64,000 nucleotides of DNA from Salarchaeum japonicum (GTDB lineage: Archaea; Halobacteriota; Halobacteria; Halobacteriales; Halobacteriaceae). The notes beneath the pieces are model-generated. The model did not search any database. It worked only from the letters and a program-made list of their open reading frames with translations, and was not told the origin of the DNA. Both the position numbers and the translations under genes were made by a program. The number at the start of each line of letters is the position of its first letter. The first letter of the stretch is position 1. Below are positions 25,288 to 33,313 of this stretch, piece after piece. The DNA lies in the NCBI RefSeq assembly GCF_020614395.1, contig NZ_CP085324.1:501564-565563 (forward strand). Direction: 5' to 3'.

Positions 25288-25392
25288 ATGACTGACGACG
25301 ATGAGAAGTGCGTGGCTTGTGGCGATGGTTCTGATTCAGCTGAGGAACTCCAGGAGGCCTTGGAAGAAGAGGAGTCCTCAGATCCGGGGTGA
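25288..25392 (+). CDS. Cys-containing microprotein
   Basis: A 34-residue acidic protein: MTDDDEKCVACGDGSDSAEE and a Glu-rich tail. The single CxxC suggests half a zinc site. Its TGA overlaps the GTG of the next frame (GGTGA), the translational-coupling style that recurs in this run of genes. Confidence 0.45.
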   Translation: MTDDDEKCVACGDGSDSAEELQEALEEEESSDPG

Positions 25393-25741
25393 AGATTCTG
25401 GAGAAGCGGTTTAACGGGCAGTCTTACTCTTTGTCGTATCACGCTGATCTCCGGCATACGATGCGGATTGACGCTGAAGCCGTGTTTCTCAGGATGTTTT
25501 GGAGGAGGCGGTACCGTACACACTGGCTCGGGGGTATGAGCGTGGTTTCGTGAACTTCGAGGAAGAGATTGTGTTCCTGGTGGCGGGTGATACGATTGCC
25601 TCCACGATCCCGCTGGAGGGCTTTGATTTCTCCGAGGATGACCTTGAGTGTGAGAACTGCGGTGCCAGGATCCAGTGTAGCTGTAGGAAGCCGGTGAAGT
25701 GCCGTTTCTGCGGTGAACGTGTCCAGGGTGGTATTCCGTGA
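25389..25741 (+). pseudogene. Zinc-ribbon protein gene with apparent two-base insertion
   Basis: From GTG 25389 one frame reads MKILEKRFNGQSYSLSYHAD and on to RIDAEAV. At about 25482 the protein-like sequence moves to another frame, continuing SQDVLEEAVPYTLARGYERG, FVNFEEEIVFLVAGD and ending with a double zinc ribbon (ECENCGARIQCSCRKPVKCR, FCGERV). Removing one GT from GCCGTGTTTCTC would fuse them. Alternatively only the 80-residue second part is made from TTG 25499. Either a real frameshift, recoding or a base error. Confidence 0.5.
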
Positions 25742-25902
25742 CTCCTACGTGTGAGGGCTGCGGTAGCGACCTTCACGTCAGTTCTGTGGAGAGGCCGCAT
25801 ATTGACTGGGTGAAGGTTGTCTGCAGCGAGTGTGGGCACATTACTGATGTCTCGATGATCCGGTTGGTGGCTGAGCGGAAGATGGGAGGTGAAACCCGAT
25901 AG
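25738..25902 (+). CDS. Zinc-ribbon protein, small
   Basis: A 54-residue protein from a GTG that overlaps the preceding TGA (GTGA). It contains PTCEGCGSDLHVSSVERPHI and VKVVCSECGHITDVSM, a CxxC/CxxC zinc ribbon. Its TAG overlaps the following GTG start by one base. It belongs to a tight run of short genes and is probably cotranslated with its neighbours. Confidence 0.55.
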   Translation: MTPTCEGCGSDLHVSSVERPHIDWVKVVCSECGHITDVSMIRLVAERKMGGETR

Positions 25903-26432
25903 TGGGCCTTACAGAGGAAGAACTTGAGAGAAACGAGGACGGTGAAATCATAGGTTATGAAGGTGATTGGATGCCAGTTGCCCTCGGGGTATTCTTCGGA
26001 GTATTAATCGGTGTTCTCACCACGGGATTGATAGTTAATACAGGTACATCCAGTACCTCTGTGTCCGATATCAGTGTGAATGGCTCTACTGCCTACGATG
26101 TATGTCTCAGCAGGAACTACGATTCTGAGCAGTGGACCTCGAGCCATTTCATGCACTGTGAGGATACCCTGGAACTCTGCCATGAATCTGAGGAGTGCTT
26201 GATTACGTACAAGGAGAACAGGAGTACGGGTGAGTACGCTCATTTCTACGCTGAGGGCGATCCACTGTTTCTAGGTTGGCAGATCAGGCTGTTGGAAGAC
26301 GAGCTGCCTGGAATGGTTACCTTGGGCACGAACTACCCGAACGCCAGTAACTACGAGGAAGGTACAGTAGGGTGGCAGATCTGGAAGGAAGGTCAGGAGA
26401 AGCGAGCGAAACTGAGGGGTGGAACCCGGTAG
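25902..26432 (+). CDS. Single-pass membrane protein with extracellular Cys-rich domain
   Basis: A 176-residue protein: 28 acidic N-terminal residues, one transmembrane helix (PVALGVFFGVLIGVLTTGLI), then an outward domain with four Cys (YDVCLSRNYDSEQ; HFMHCEDTLELCHESEECL) likely to form disulfides, and an NAS sequon. Start GTG shares a base with the upstream stop. Function unknown; topology N-in is inferred. Confidence 0.55.
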   Translation: MGLTEEELERNEDGEIIGYEGDWMPVALGVFFGVLIGVLTTGLIVNTGTSSTSVSDISVNGSTAYDVCLSRNYDSEQWTSSHFMHCEDTLELCHESEECLITYKENRSTGEYAHFYAEGDPLFLGWQIRLLEDELPGMVTLGTNYPNASNYEEGTVGWQIWKEGQEKRAKLRGGTR

Positions 26433-26644
26433 TGGCAGGTAGAACTGATCTGAATGGTTTTCAGGTGTTCTTCGCGGTCGCCCTGTACTTCATCGGCGGA
26501 GTGACCGTACTTCTCAGCACTGGATATCGTTACCTGCCTGGTGTCGCTATCGGATTTTTGCTGATTATTGGATCCTTCACGTACGAGAGAATCTGTATCC
26601 GGGAGAAGCAGCTGGACGATGAGGTGGTCGGTAATCGAGAGTGA
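26432..26644 (+). CDS. Small two-helix membrane protein
   Basis: A 70-residue protein from a GTG overlapping the preceding TAG. Two hydrophobic helices (VFFAVALYFIGGVTVLLSTG; PGVAIGFLLIIGSFTY) and a charged C-terminal tail. Probably associated with the preceding membrane protein because of the direct coupling. Confidence 0.5.
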   Translation: MAGRTDLNGFQVFFAVALYFIGGVTVLLSTGYRYLPGVAIGFLLIIGSFTYERICIREKQLDDEVVGNRE

Positions 26645-26933
26645 TGCCCCGTTTGCGGTTCACGCTGTCGACCGTGTAGAGCACTACATGGAACTGATGA
26701 GTGTTGACGAGGAGGACTTAGGCCTGATTTTGGCTCCTTGGCTGCGACAGTACGACGATATCTCGACAGGCGAGCTCCTGGAGGAAGAGGATCAAGTCTT
26801 CGAGATGCACGTCCACGGCCGGGATGTCGATGCTCTCCGCGATCCCGATGTTGATGCCAGCTATGATTTTGACGCGGTAATCGAGTTCGACTACGACGAT
26901 CTGGATGTGGAGGAGTTCGTCGACGTGGAGTAG
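26619..26933 (+). CDS. Acidic hypothetical protein with protein-like sequence beyond its TAG stop
   Basis: A 104-residue acidic protein (MRWSVIESDAPFAVHAVDRV) that overlaps the preceding gene by 26 bases in another frame. After its TAG at 26931 the same frame continues RTWISVFEEEFPDAELYYPD to a second TAG about 25 codons on. The extension is as acidic and protein-like as the body, suggesting a recent nonsense mutation or read-through. No family recognised. Confidence 0.5.
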   Translation: MRWSVIESDAPFAVHAVDRVEHYMELMSVDEEDLGLILAPWLRQYDDISTGELLEEEDQVFEMHVHGRDVDALRDPDVDASYDFDAVIEFDYDDLDVEEFVDVE

Positions 26934-27030
26934 AGGACGTGGATCAGCGTGTTCGAGGAGGAGTTTCCGGACGCGGAACTATATTACCCTGATCCAGAGA
27001 ACCACTATTAGAACGAAGACGGGTGGTGAC

Positions 27031-27501
27031 TCAGTCTTCCAGGTCGTCGAGGAAGTCGTAGTAGAGTTCCAGGAACTCGTCCAGCTGGGGCTGAGGTTTG
27101 ATCTCGCTTCTGATCAGCCGAGAGCCTTTCTCGGCGTAACAGTTGAGCACCTGAATACCGTTATCGGAGAGTCGGGTGTTGCTTTCGGAGTCCAGCAGGT
27201 TCAGCATGAGTTGCCGGATTTCCTCTTTTTGACCCCAGGGGATCCCTTCGCGTTCAACCTCGGCTACGATTAGGGAGCCGTAGATCTCGTATTTCTGGTC
27301 GTCGTAGGCTGGGATGACGTAGTCAAGGAATTGCTGGCTTGCGGGTGGTTCTTCGTCGTCTGGGACGCGGCTTCGGGCTTTAATCCCGGCCATGGCGGAG
27401 AGGTAGTATTTGTCCCAGTCGGTTTCCAGTTCGTTGAGTGAACTGGCTTTGTTGATGTTCCCGAAGTAGCTGCGGGCCTCTTTGCTGAGTCTGAAGGACA
27501 T
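27031..27501 (-). CDS. Fourth Pbe-type gene: small helical protein (PbeD position)
   Basis: A 156-residue helical protein (MSFRLSKEARSYFGNINKAS; LGVQVLNCYAEKG-type C-terminal helices). It starts one base after the stop of the SMC-like ATPase and is the last gene of the phosphorothioation cluster. By position it corresponds to the fourth gene of the PbeABCD set in archaeal Dnd systems. No catalytic residue is apparent; it likely binds the ATPase. Confidence 0.55.
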   Translation of the reverse strand: MSFRLSKEARSYFGNINKASSLNELETDWDKYYLSAMAGIKARSRVPDDEEPPASQQFLDYVIPAYDDQKYEIYGSLIVAEVEREGIPWGQKEEIRQLMLNLLDSESNTRLSDNGIQVLNCYAEKGSRLIRSEIKPQPQLDEFLELYYDFLDDLED

Positions 27502-27502
27502 T

Positions 27503-29440
27503 TTAGGCCACCTCCTCCAGTTCTTCCTCTTCGGATTGGAAGTCCATGAAGTACTCTTTGTCCAGGCTTTTCTCGACTGCTCCCGGTGTCTCGGTTTTGT
27601 GAACGGTACAGTATTTGATGTCGCCAGAGTCCAGTTCGTCGACGAAGCGTTCCCGTTCCGAGGAGATCACGAAGATCACCAGTTGGTCGAACAGGTCGGA
27701 GATGATGGGTGCGACTTCTGCTCGTTTCTCGTAGTCAATACTGACTGCGGGGCTGTCGATGATGAATGGGACGTCGATAGCGGAGTCCTCGAATAGGGTG
27801 GAGAGGTATGCGTATGCGATTGACAGGCTCTGGCCTTCGGAGACGTCCTCTTTCCCCTTGATTTTGATCGAGTTGTCGATGTCCTCGATCTGGACCTGTG
27901 AGAGACCGAGGATTTTCTGCAGGCGCTGATTGGTTTCGTCGATCTGGTTTTGCTTCAGGGTGGAGAGGTATTCGTCGATGAAGTCGTCGAAGATGTCTTC
28001 GAGGATATCTGCTCGTTTCCCGAAGTTGACGGTGTTGCTGGCTTCTCGGACCCGTTCCTTCCGCTCCTCGACTTTTTGCCGGCAGAGGTGGATGTTGTTC
28101 TTCCAGTTCAGCCCGAGTTCCTCTCGCTCGTTCTTGTCGGTACTGGTCAGCTTCCGGAGTTCCTCTTCCTTCTGTTTCTTGTTCCGTTTCTCCTCCTGTT
28201 TCTCCTCGGTGATCTCTTGGAGGCGTTCGTTCATGTCCGGGTCGTCGAGGTCTACCCGGCCTTTCTCCTGCTTTTTCTGCTCCAAGTCCCCGCGTTTGTC
28301 TTCCAGGTCTTCGAACTTGTCTTCGTAGTCCTCAAAGTCAGGGATTCCACGCAGATCCTCCTTGAGAAGGTTGAGTACACCGATGTCTTCCTCAGAGAGG
28401 TAGTGGTCCGCGTTCTCCAGGATTTTCTCTGCGTGCTCTTCGTCGATCTCTCTTCCGCAGATGCATTTCGGTCGCTCAGATAGCTCGGTGAAGAACTCCT
28501 GGGAGGTCGGCTTAGGTAGTCCTATCACGTTCATTTTCTTCACCAGTTTCTCCATGTCGTCGTTGAAGTCTTCGTGGAGCTGACTGGGGTTCCGCATCAG
28601 GGATAGGACTTCGTCGGTAGAGTCTTCTATGTCGTTCCGGAGTTCCTGGATCTCACGGTCGAGGCGTTTGTCCTTCTCCAGTTGCTCTTGGTTCTCTGCC
28701 AGGATTTCACTGCGTTCTGTGCTGAGTGACTGGATTGCTTTGTCGTGCTCTTTGATCTCTGTCTTGAGGGTTGATTCGCGTCGTTCCAGCTCATCCAGTT
28801 TCTCTTTCGCAGTGTCCAGCCGGCCCTTCACGTTCCGGTACCCTTTCTCGCTGTTGACGCTGTCCTCGTCCTGACGTTCCTCAACCTCTTGCTCGATCTT
28901 GTTCCGCTGGTCTTCGAGACGGTTGAGGTAATTGACCGTCTTCAGGGCGTTCTCTGCTTCATCCTTCCCGGTCTGGATAAAGTCCTGCGTGAGCTCGCCG
29001 TTGAAGACGAACAAGTTGGCGAAGGATTCGTTGATGACTGTCCGGAGCTGAGTTGGCAGGGAGTGGCCCAGCATGTCTCCTCCGCCTACTTCGCTTGGAC
29101 GGATGGTCCGGTATTCGTATTCGTAGGTTTCATAGTCGAGATCTAAGCGGAAGGTGAACTGATCTCCGTTCGATTCAAAGTCTACCTCGAACGAGCCTTC
29201 GATTGCGTCGAACTCTTCGGGTTCAAGTGATTCAACAGTGAGTCCATCGTCCTCGTTGAGTTCCTTGCCGACAAGCACCGTCCGGATCAGATCCATGGTG
29301 GTGGTTTTCCCGGTGCCGTTCGGCATCTGGACAAGGGAGATGTGATGGGTATCTCCGTCTTCTCGGGTTAGGTCAATCTCCAGATCGTTGAACTCCCGGA
29401 TGTTCTTGTACCGGATTCCTTTGATTCTAAGATCCATCAA
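27503..29440 (-). CDS. SMC/Rad50-like ATPase with Zn-hook (PbeC position)
   Basis: A 645-residue protein: Walker A in LVQMPNGTGKTTTMDLIRTV (residues about 36-55), two long coiled-coil arms (DRLDTAKEKLDELERRESTL), a hook segment RPKCICGREIDEEH, ABC signature VSEGQSLSIAYAYLS and Walker B VPFIIDSPAVSIDYEK. This is the DndD/Rad50 type of DNA-linked ATPase. In a phosphorothioation cluster it is expected to survey unmodified DNA and gate the effector. Its start overlaps the preceding small gene by 14 bases. Confidence 0.85.
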   Translation of the reverse strand: MMDLRIKGIRYKNIREFNDLEIDLTREDGDTHHISLVQMPNGTGKTTTMDLIRTVLVGKELNEDDGLTVESLEPEEFDAIEGSFEVDFESNGDQFTFRLDLDYETYEYEYRTIRPSEVGGGDMLGHSLPTQLRTVINESFANLFVFNGELTQDFIQTGKDEAENALKTVNYLNRLEDQRNKIEQEVEERQDEDSVNSEKGYRNVKGRLDTAKEKLDELERRESTLKTEIKEHDKAIQSLSTERSEILAENQEQLEKDKRLDREIQELRNDIEDSTDEVLSLMRNPSQLHEDFNDDMEKLVKKMNVIGLPKPTSQEFFTELSERPKCICGREIDEEHAEKILENADHYLSEEDIGVLNLLKEDLRGIPDFEDYEDKFEDLEDKRGDLEQKKQEKGRVDLDDPDMNERLQEITEEKQEEKRNKKQKEEELRKLTSTDKNEREELGLNWKNNIHLCRQKVEERKERVREASNTVNFGKRADILEDIFDDFIDEYLSTLKQNQIDETNQRLQKILGLSQVQIEDIDNSIKIKGKEDVSEGQSLSIAYAYLSTLFEDSAIDVPFIIDSPAVSIDYEKRAEVAPIISDLFDQLVIFVISSERERFVDELDSGDIKYCTVHKTETPGAVEKSLDKEYFMDFQSEEEELEEVA

Positions 29441-29615
29441 GCTCCTCCTCGTCTTCGAGTTCGATTGTGTTGATCAGTCCGTGTAGGTCGTTTCCACCGA
29501 GATTGTTCTCCACGGTATTCTCGTAGAAGTTGAGAAACCGTTTCTTGACGTCGTCAGACTGATCATATTCTTCCATTACTTCCTCTGCGATTCGTTCGAC
29601 TTCAGGGCTTGCCAT
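29427..29615 (-). CDS. Small acidic helical protein (PbeB position)
   Basis: A 62-residue, all-helical acidic protein (MASPEVERIAEEVMEEYDQS). It lies between the helicase and the ATPase and overlaps the ATPase start by 14 bases, so the two are translated together. A very similar arrangement recurs at 49493. Possibly a subunit stabilising or loading the ATPase. Confidence 0.6.
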   Translation of the reverse strand: MASPEVERIAEEVMEEYDQSDDVKKRFLNFYENTVENNLGGNDLHGLINTIELEDEEELDGS

Positions 29616-29617
29616 AG

Positions 29618-31576
29618 TTAGTTGTCCTCCGTCTTTGTGACCTTGCTAAGGTTTGTGAGCCAGTCATACCGGATTTTGTCTGGGGGGATATCCACTTCGT
29701 CGTCTTCCGGTTCTTCTTCGATGTCACTTCTAACCACAAAGTCGACTATGTTAGCTGTTTTCCCAGGGTTCTCGGGATTGGTTCTGAGAGCTCTGCCGAT
29801 GCGCTGGATGGTGGTGCCTTTGGAGCGGTTGGATGTGAACAGGATAATGTTTTTGACTGATTTGATGTCGATGCCTTCGGAGATCGCTTTACTGCTGACG
29901 AGGGTGCCAATTTCTCCGTTCGAGAAGGCTTCGAGTGTTTCCTCAGGGTCTTCTCCGTAGTAGGTCCTGTAGCTCTTGGTGTGGTCGTGGATGATTTTCT
30001 GGACCTTGTGTCCGTATTCCTTGGTTTCGACGAATACGAGGGCGTCTTCCAGGACATCAGGGTTCTTCTCTAAGTATTCCCTGAAGACGGGGAGTTTCTC
30101 CTCCGAGGTTTTCCGGACCTTAGCCAGCATGATGTACAGCTGGCTTTTCGGGATGTTCGGGTTCTTCTGTTTGAGGCCTTTGAACTTCCCGAACGCTGCT
30201 TTCTGCTCCTCTTTGTCTTCTTCTGAGAGTTCGTAGAACAGGGGTGTGTAGTCGGTCTCGCAGAGGATTCCCCTCCTGATTGCGTCTTCAGCGGAGAACT
30301 CGTAGACTACAGGACCAACTTCGTCTCTGAGGAAGTCGTTTCGATCCGGGTCGTAGGGATCGAAGGGTGTGGCGCTGAGTCCGAGACGGTGTTTGAAAAC
30401 GTCAAGCTCCCCGGTGAGGTTGGCTTGCCTGGTGTCGCTGCCCATATTGTGGACTTCGTCTGCGATGAGCAGGCTTTGCTGAAGCTTGTTGTTGATGTCA
30501 CCGTCGATGGCCTCGTGGAGATTGTCGTAGGAGATTATCAGTGCCTCGAGCTTGTCCCTGTTCTTTGTCAGGAACTGCCCGAGGTCGTGGTTTCCTCCGT
30601 ATTCCTGGTAGATCCACATCTCATCGGCGCTGAAGTTTTCGGAGAGGGTGCCGTACCATTGATCCAAGAGATCGTTTCCTCTGGTGGCGACGACGACGTT
30701 CTCTACGCCCCCCTGTCTAAGAAGACGGTTCAGGATTTTGAGGGAGGTCCGTGTTTTCCCTGTACCGGTCGCCATATCGAGGATCCCGTGACCGCTTTCC
30801 AGGAACTTGTTTACAGCTACCTCTTGGTGCCTCCATCGGTAGGCACTGGTCATCTTCTTGGACTCCGAAGGGTTGTCGTACGGCCGGTCGTCGCTCCGTA
30901 GTTCCGCTATGTCGAGGGAAATGCTGTCGGGAAGTGAGATGCTGTGTACGCCCTGCTTCGCGTTGTCCCAGATCTCGTCGAATCGTTTTTCGTGTTGGTC
31001 GATTCTCTGAGCTTCTCTGTCGGACATCCAGGAGGCGAATACGGAGTAGGATTCGTAGTTGGAGAATCCTTTCCTACTGTCGTTCTGTGACCCGTGGAAG
31101 GCGATTTTGTCGTCGTTGGGGTCTCTGACGATCCCCCATTTGTCGTGGAAGTCGCCGGACAGGTTTTCCCCGGTAATTGCGATCCGGATGTCGAGGAGTC
31201 CGTCGGCGATCATCCAGGCGATGGTGTTCTGGGTTTCTTTTTCGAGTCCTTCCTCGATGTCGGAGACCATGTGGTTCAGCCGGTCGTACAGCTCCTGGTC
31301 TCGCTTTGCTTCTTCTCCTTTTTGTAGTGCTTCCCAGTCACCTTCCTCCAGGATGGGGCTGATGATCCATTTGGCTGTTCCGCCGTTTTCTGCAAGTCCT
31401 TTCAGCCCTCTTGCTGCGAACTGGAACCAGGAGCTGGTGAAGTAGCCGACACCTCGTTTGTATTCTTCTGCTACGCTCAGAGCGGGGTTGTAGAAATCCT
31501 CCGCGAAGTCAACATCGGATGTTTCTATCAGTAACGGGAGATCGAGGTCCCTCAACCCTTTGGGAGGGTCTGACAT
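29618..31576 (-). CDS. PLD-domain SF2 helicase (PbeA position)
   Basis: A 652-residue protein. The N-terminal 230 residues form a phospholipase-D-like domain with an HxK motif (FHDKWGIVRDPNDDKIAFHG, then SQNDSRKGF). The helicase core follows: motif I DMATGTGKTRTSLKIL, motif II LLIADEVHNMGS, motif III LGLSATPFDPYD, motif VI TIQRIGRALRTNPEN. PLD-SF2 fusions are used by defence systems to process or block DNA. Here it opens a four-gene operon behind dndA, separated from it by about 150 bases with its own control region. Confidence 0.88.
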   Translation of the reverse strand: MSDPPKGLRDLDLPLLIETSDVDFAEDFYNPALSVAEEYKRGVGYFTSSWFQFAARGLKGLAENGGTAKWIISPILEEGDWEALQKGEEAKRDQELYDRLNHMVSDIEEGLEKETQNTIAWMIADGLLDIRIAITGENLSGDFHDKWGIVRDPNDDKIAFHGSQNDSRKGFSNYESYSVFASWMSDREAQRIDQHEKRFDEIWDNAKQGVHSISLPDSISLDIAELRSDDRPYDNPSESKKMTSAYRWRHQEVAVNKFLESGHGILDMATGTGKTRTSLKILNRLLRQGGVENVVVATRGNDLLDQWYGTLSENFSADEMWIYQEYGGNHDLGQFLTKNRDKLEALIISYDNLHEAIDGDINNKLQQSLLIADEVHNMGSDTRQANLTGELDVFKHRLGLSATPFDPYDPDRNDFLRDEVGPVVYEFSAEDAIRRGILCETDYTPLFYELSEEDKEEQKAAFGKFKGLKQKNPNIPKSQLYIMLAKVRKTSEEKLPVFREYLEKNPDVLEDALVFVETKEYGHKVQKIIHDHTKSYRTYYGEDPEETLEAFSNGEIGTLVSSKAISEGIDIKSVKNIILFTSNRSKGTTIQRIGRALRTNPENPGKTANIVDFVVRSDIEEEPEDDEVDIPPDKIRYDWLTNLSKVTKTEDN

Positions 31577-31667
31577 CTAGTGTGATGGACGCTTACTGAC
31601 CATTTGAATCCTTTGCCGCCCTCCGGTTTTACAGACGGCGATTAATACAGTAGAAGAGTTAGTACAG

Positions 31668-31694
31668 CAATTAGTTGTATCAACCAATCAGTTG
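31668..31694. repeat. Direct repeat in the dndA/effector intergenic region
   Basis: CAATTAGTTG at 31668-31677 and CAATCAGTTG at 31685-31694 differ by one base and are 17 bases apart. They lie in the control region ahead of the PLD-helicase operon and behind the dndA stop, so they may bind a regulator of the effector genes. Confidence 0.3.
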
Positions 31695-31729
31695 CCAGGT
31701 GGGGGCTGGCTATTCCCCTGTCAGGCTTT

Positions 31730-32908
31730 TTAGAAGGTGAGGTTGCGGAGCCGGTTGACGATCTTGATTACTTCGTCAGTCGCGTACTCGATTTCTTCTC
31801 GGGTGTTGTCTTTCCCGAGTCCGAACCGGATTGCGTGGTGCCAGACCTCTTCGTCGTCGGTGATTGCCTGGAGTACGTGTGAGGCTTCGACTGTGCCGGT
31901 GGTACAGGCTGATCCTGCGGAGACGGCGATGTCCGGCTGCAGGTTTTTGACCAGGGCTTTGTTCTCTACTCCGGTGAAGCTGATGTTGAGGTTGTTAGGG
32001 ATCCGGTCTTCCGGGTGGCCGTTGAGGACGACGTCGTCCAGTTCGTCGTTCAGCCGGTCCCACATGTAGGAGGTGAGTTCATCGACGTGCTGACTCCGTT
32101 CCTCCAGTTTTTGATCCGCCATTTGCACGGCTTTTCCGAATCCGACGATTGCAGGGACGTTGAGCGTCCCGGAGCGCCAGCCTCGTTCGTGGCCTCCTCC
32201 GTGAAGTAACGGGTTGAGTTTGACTTTCGGGTTCCGTCTTCTGACGTAGAGTGCGCCGACGCCCTTCGGCCCGTAGATCTTGTGTGCGGAGATGGACATC
32301 AGGTCGATACCCATCTCTTCGACGTCGATAGGGAGGTAACCGAGTGCCTGGACTGCGTCGGTGTGGAAGAATACCTCGTTCTCTTTGGCGACTTCCCCGA
32401 TCTCCTTTATCGGAGCTATGGTGCCAATCTCGTTGTTGGCAGCCATGATGGAGATCAGGATGGTTTCGTCCCGGATTGCGTCCTGAATGTCTGCCGGGTC
32501 TACTTTCCCGTTTTCGTCGACGGGTAGGTAGGTGACGTCGAAGCCGTCTGTTTCCAGGTCTTCGCAGACTTCGAGTACTGCTTCGTGTTCGGTGACGGCG
32601 GTTATGATGTGGCTGCCTTTGTCGTTGTCATCTGCGTAGTCTGCTGCTCCTCTAATAGCCAGGTTGTCGGACTCGGTTGCTCCGCTGGTGAAGATGATTT
32701 CTTCTTCGCGGCAGTTTATTGCCTCCGAGACTCGTTCTCGGGCCTGGTTTACGGCCTGCTTCGCTTTTGCCCCGAATATGTGGTCTTCGCTGGCTGGGTT
32801 GCCGTAGCTTTCTGTGAAGTAGGGGGTCATCTCCTCAACGACCTTTTCGTCGACGGGTGTGGTGGCGTGGTGGTCGAGGTAGATGGGTGTGTCCACGTCA
32901 GAAGTCAT
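31730..32908 (-). CDS. dndA: DndA cysteine desulfurase
   Basis: A 392-residue PLP enzyme of the IscS/NifS class. The start is YLDHHATTPVDEKVVEEMTP; PLP-binding Lys is in SISAHKIYGPKGVGALYV; the persulfide Cys is in VSAGSACTTGTVEASH. It takes sulfur from cysteine and passes it to DndC for DNA phosphorothioation. Being fourth in the operon (C-D-E-A) matches the archaeal order, unlike the bacterial DndA-first order. It starts three bases after the dndE stop. Confidence 0.92.
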   Translation of the reverse strand: MTSDVDTPIYLDHHATTPVDEKVVEEMTPYFTESYGNPASEDHIFGAKAKQAVNQARERVSEAINCREEEIIFTSGATESDNLAIRGAADYADDNDKGSHIITAVTEHEAVLEVCEDLETDGFDVTYLPVDENGKVDPADIQDAIRDETILISIMAANNEIGTIAPIKEIGEVAKENEVFFHTDAVQALGYLPIDVEEMGIDLMSISAHKIYGPKGVGALYVRRRNPKVKLNPLLHGGGHERGWRSGTLNVPAIVGFGKAVQMADQKLEERSQHVDELTSYMWDRLNDELDDVVLNGHPEDRIPNNLNISFTGVENKALVKNLQPDIAVSAGSACTTGTVEASHVLQAITDDEEVWHHAIRFGLGKDNTREEIEYATDEVIKIVNRLRNLTF

Positions 32909-32911
32909 TAG

Positions 32912-33313
32912 CTATCCTTCCTGTTTGGCTTCCAGTCCTTTTATCTCTCCGGGAACGAGGTCGTAGAAGTCGCTTAGGTCGCTTACGTTACCTGCTACTC
33001 GTTCGACGCCTCGGTTGAGGTGTGCGACGAACTCTTCGTACAGGTCCTCTTCGGGGTCTTTCCCTTCCTGGATGAGTCGTTCTTTCAGGAGGGCCATGTA
33101 GAGGGTGTCGTGTTCTCCGAGCAGGGTGTACCGGTTGAAGGTTTGCCCGTCAGTGTCGTACTGCTGCGGGTTTGGTGGCCGTGGCTCGTTGAGGGAGTAG
33201 CAGAAGCCAATTCTGCCGAGGTAGTTGGGTGTCATCCCGGTGTTGGCTTTCAGCATTTTCAGCTGGTTGGTGGCGTCGCTGTCGATGGTGATCCGGTTGA
33301 ATTTCTGGCTCAT
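32912..33313 (-). CDS. dndE: DndE
   Basis: A 133-residue protein with the DndE core: FNRITIDSDATNQLKMLKAN, TGMTPNYLGRIGFCYSLNEP. DndE is needed for phosphorothioate insertion and binds nicked DNA in bacteria. The start overlaps the dndD stop by four bases (ATGA). Confidence 0.88.
   Translation of the reverse strand: MSQKFNRITIDSDATNQLKMLKANTGMTPNYLGRIGFCYSLNEPRPPNPQQYDTDGQTFNRYTLLGEHDTLYMALLKERLIQEGKDPEEDLYEEFVAHLNRGVERVAGNVSDLSDFYDLVPGEIKGLEAKQEG

Noticed and set aside
27930-28483. Plus-strand frames opposite the SMC-like ATPase (Ser/Phe-rich)
   Set aside because: Their composition is the mirror of a Glu/Lys-rich coiled coil on the other strand.
31668-31694. Possible CRISPR-like repeat
   Set aside because: Only two imperfect decamers and no spacers of regular length; at most an operator pair.
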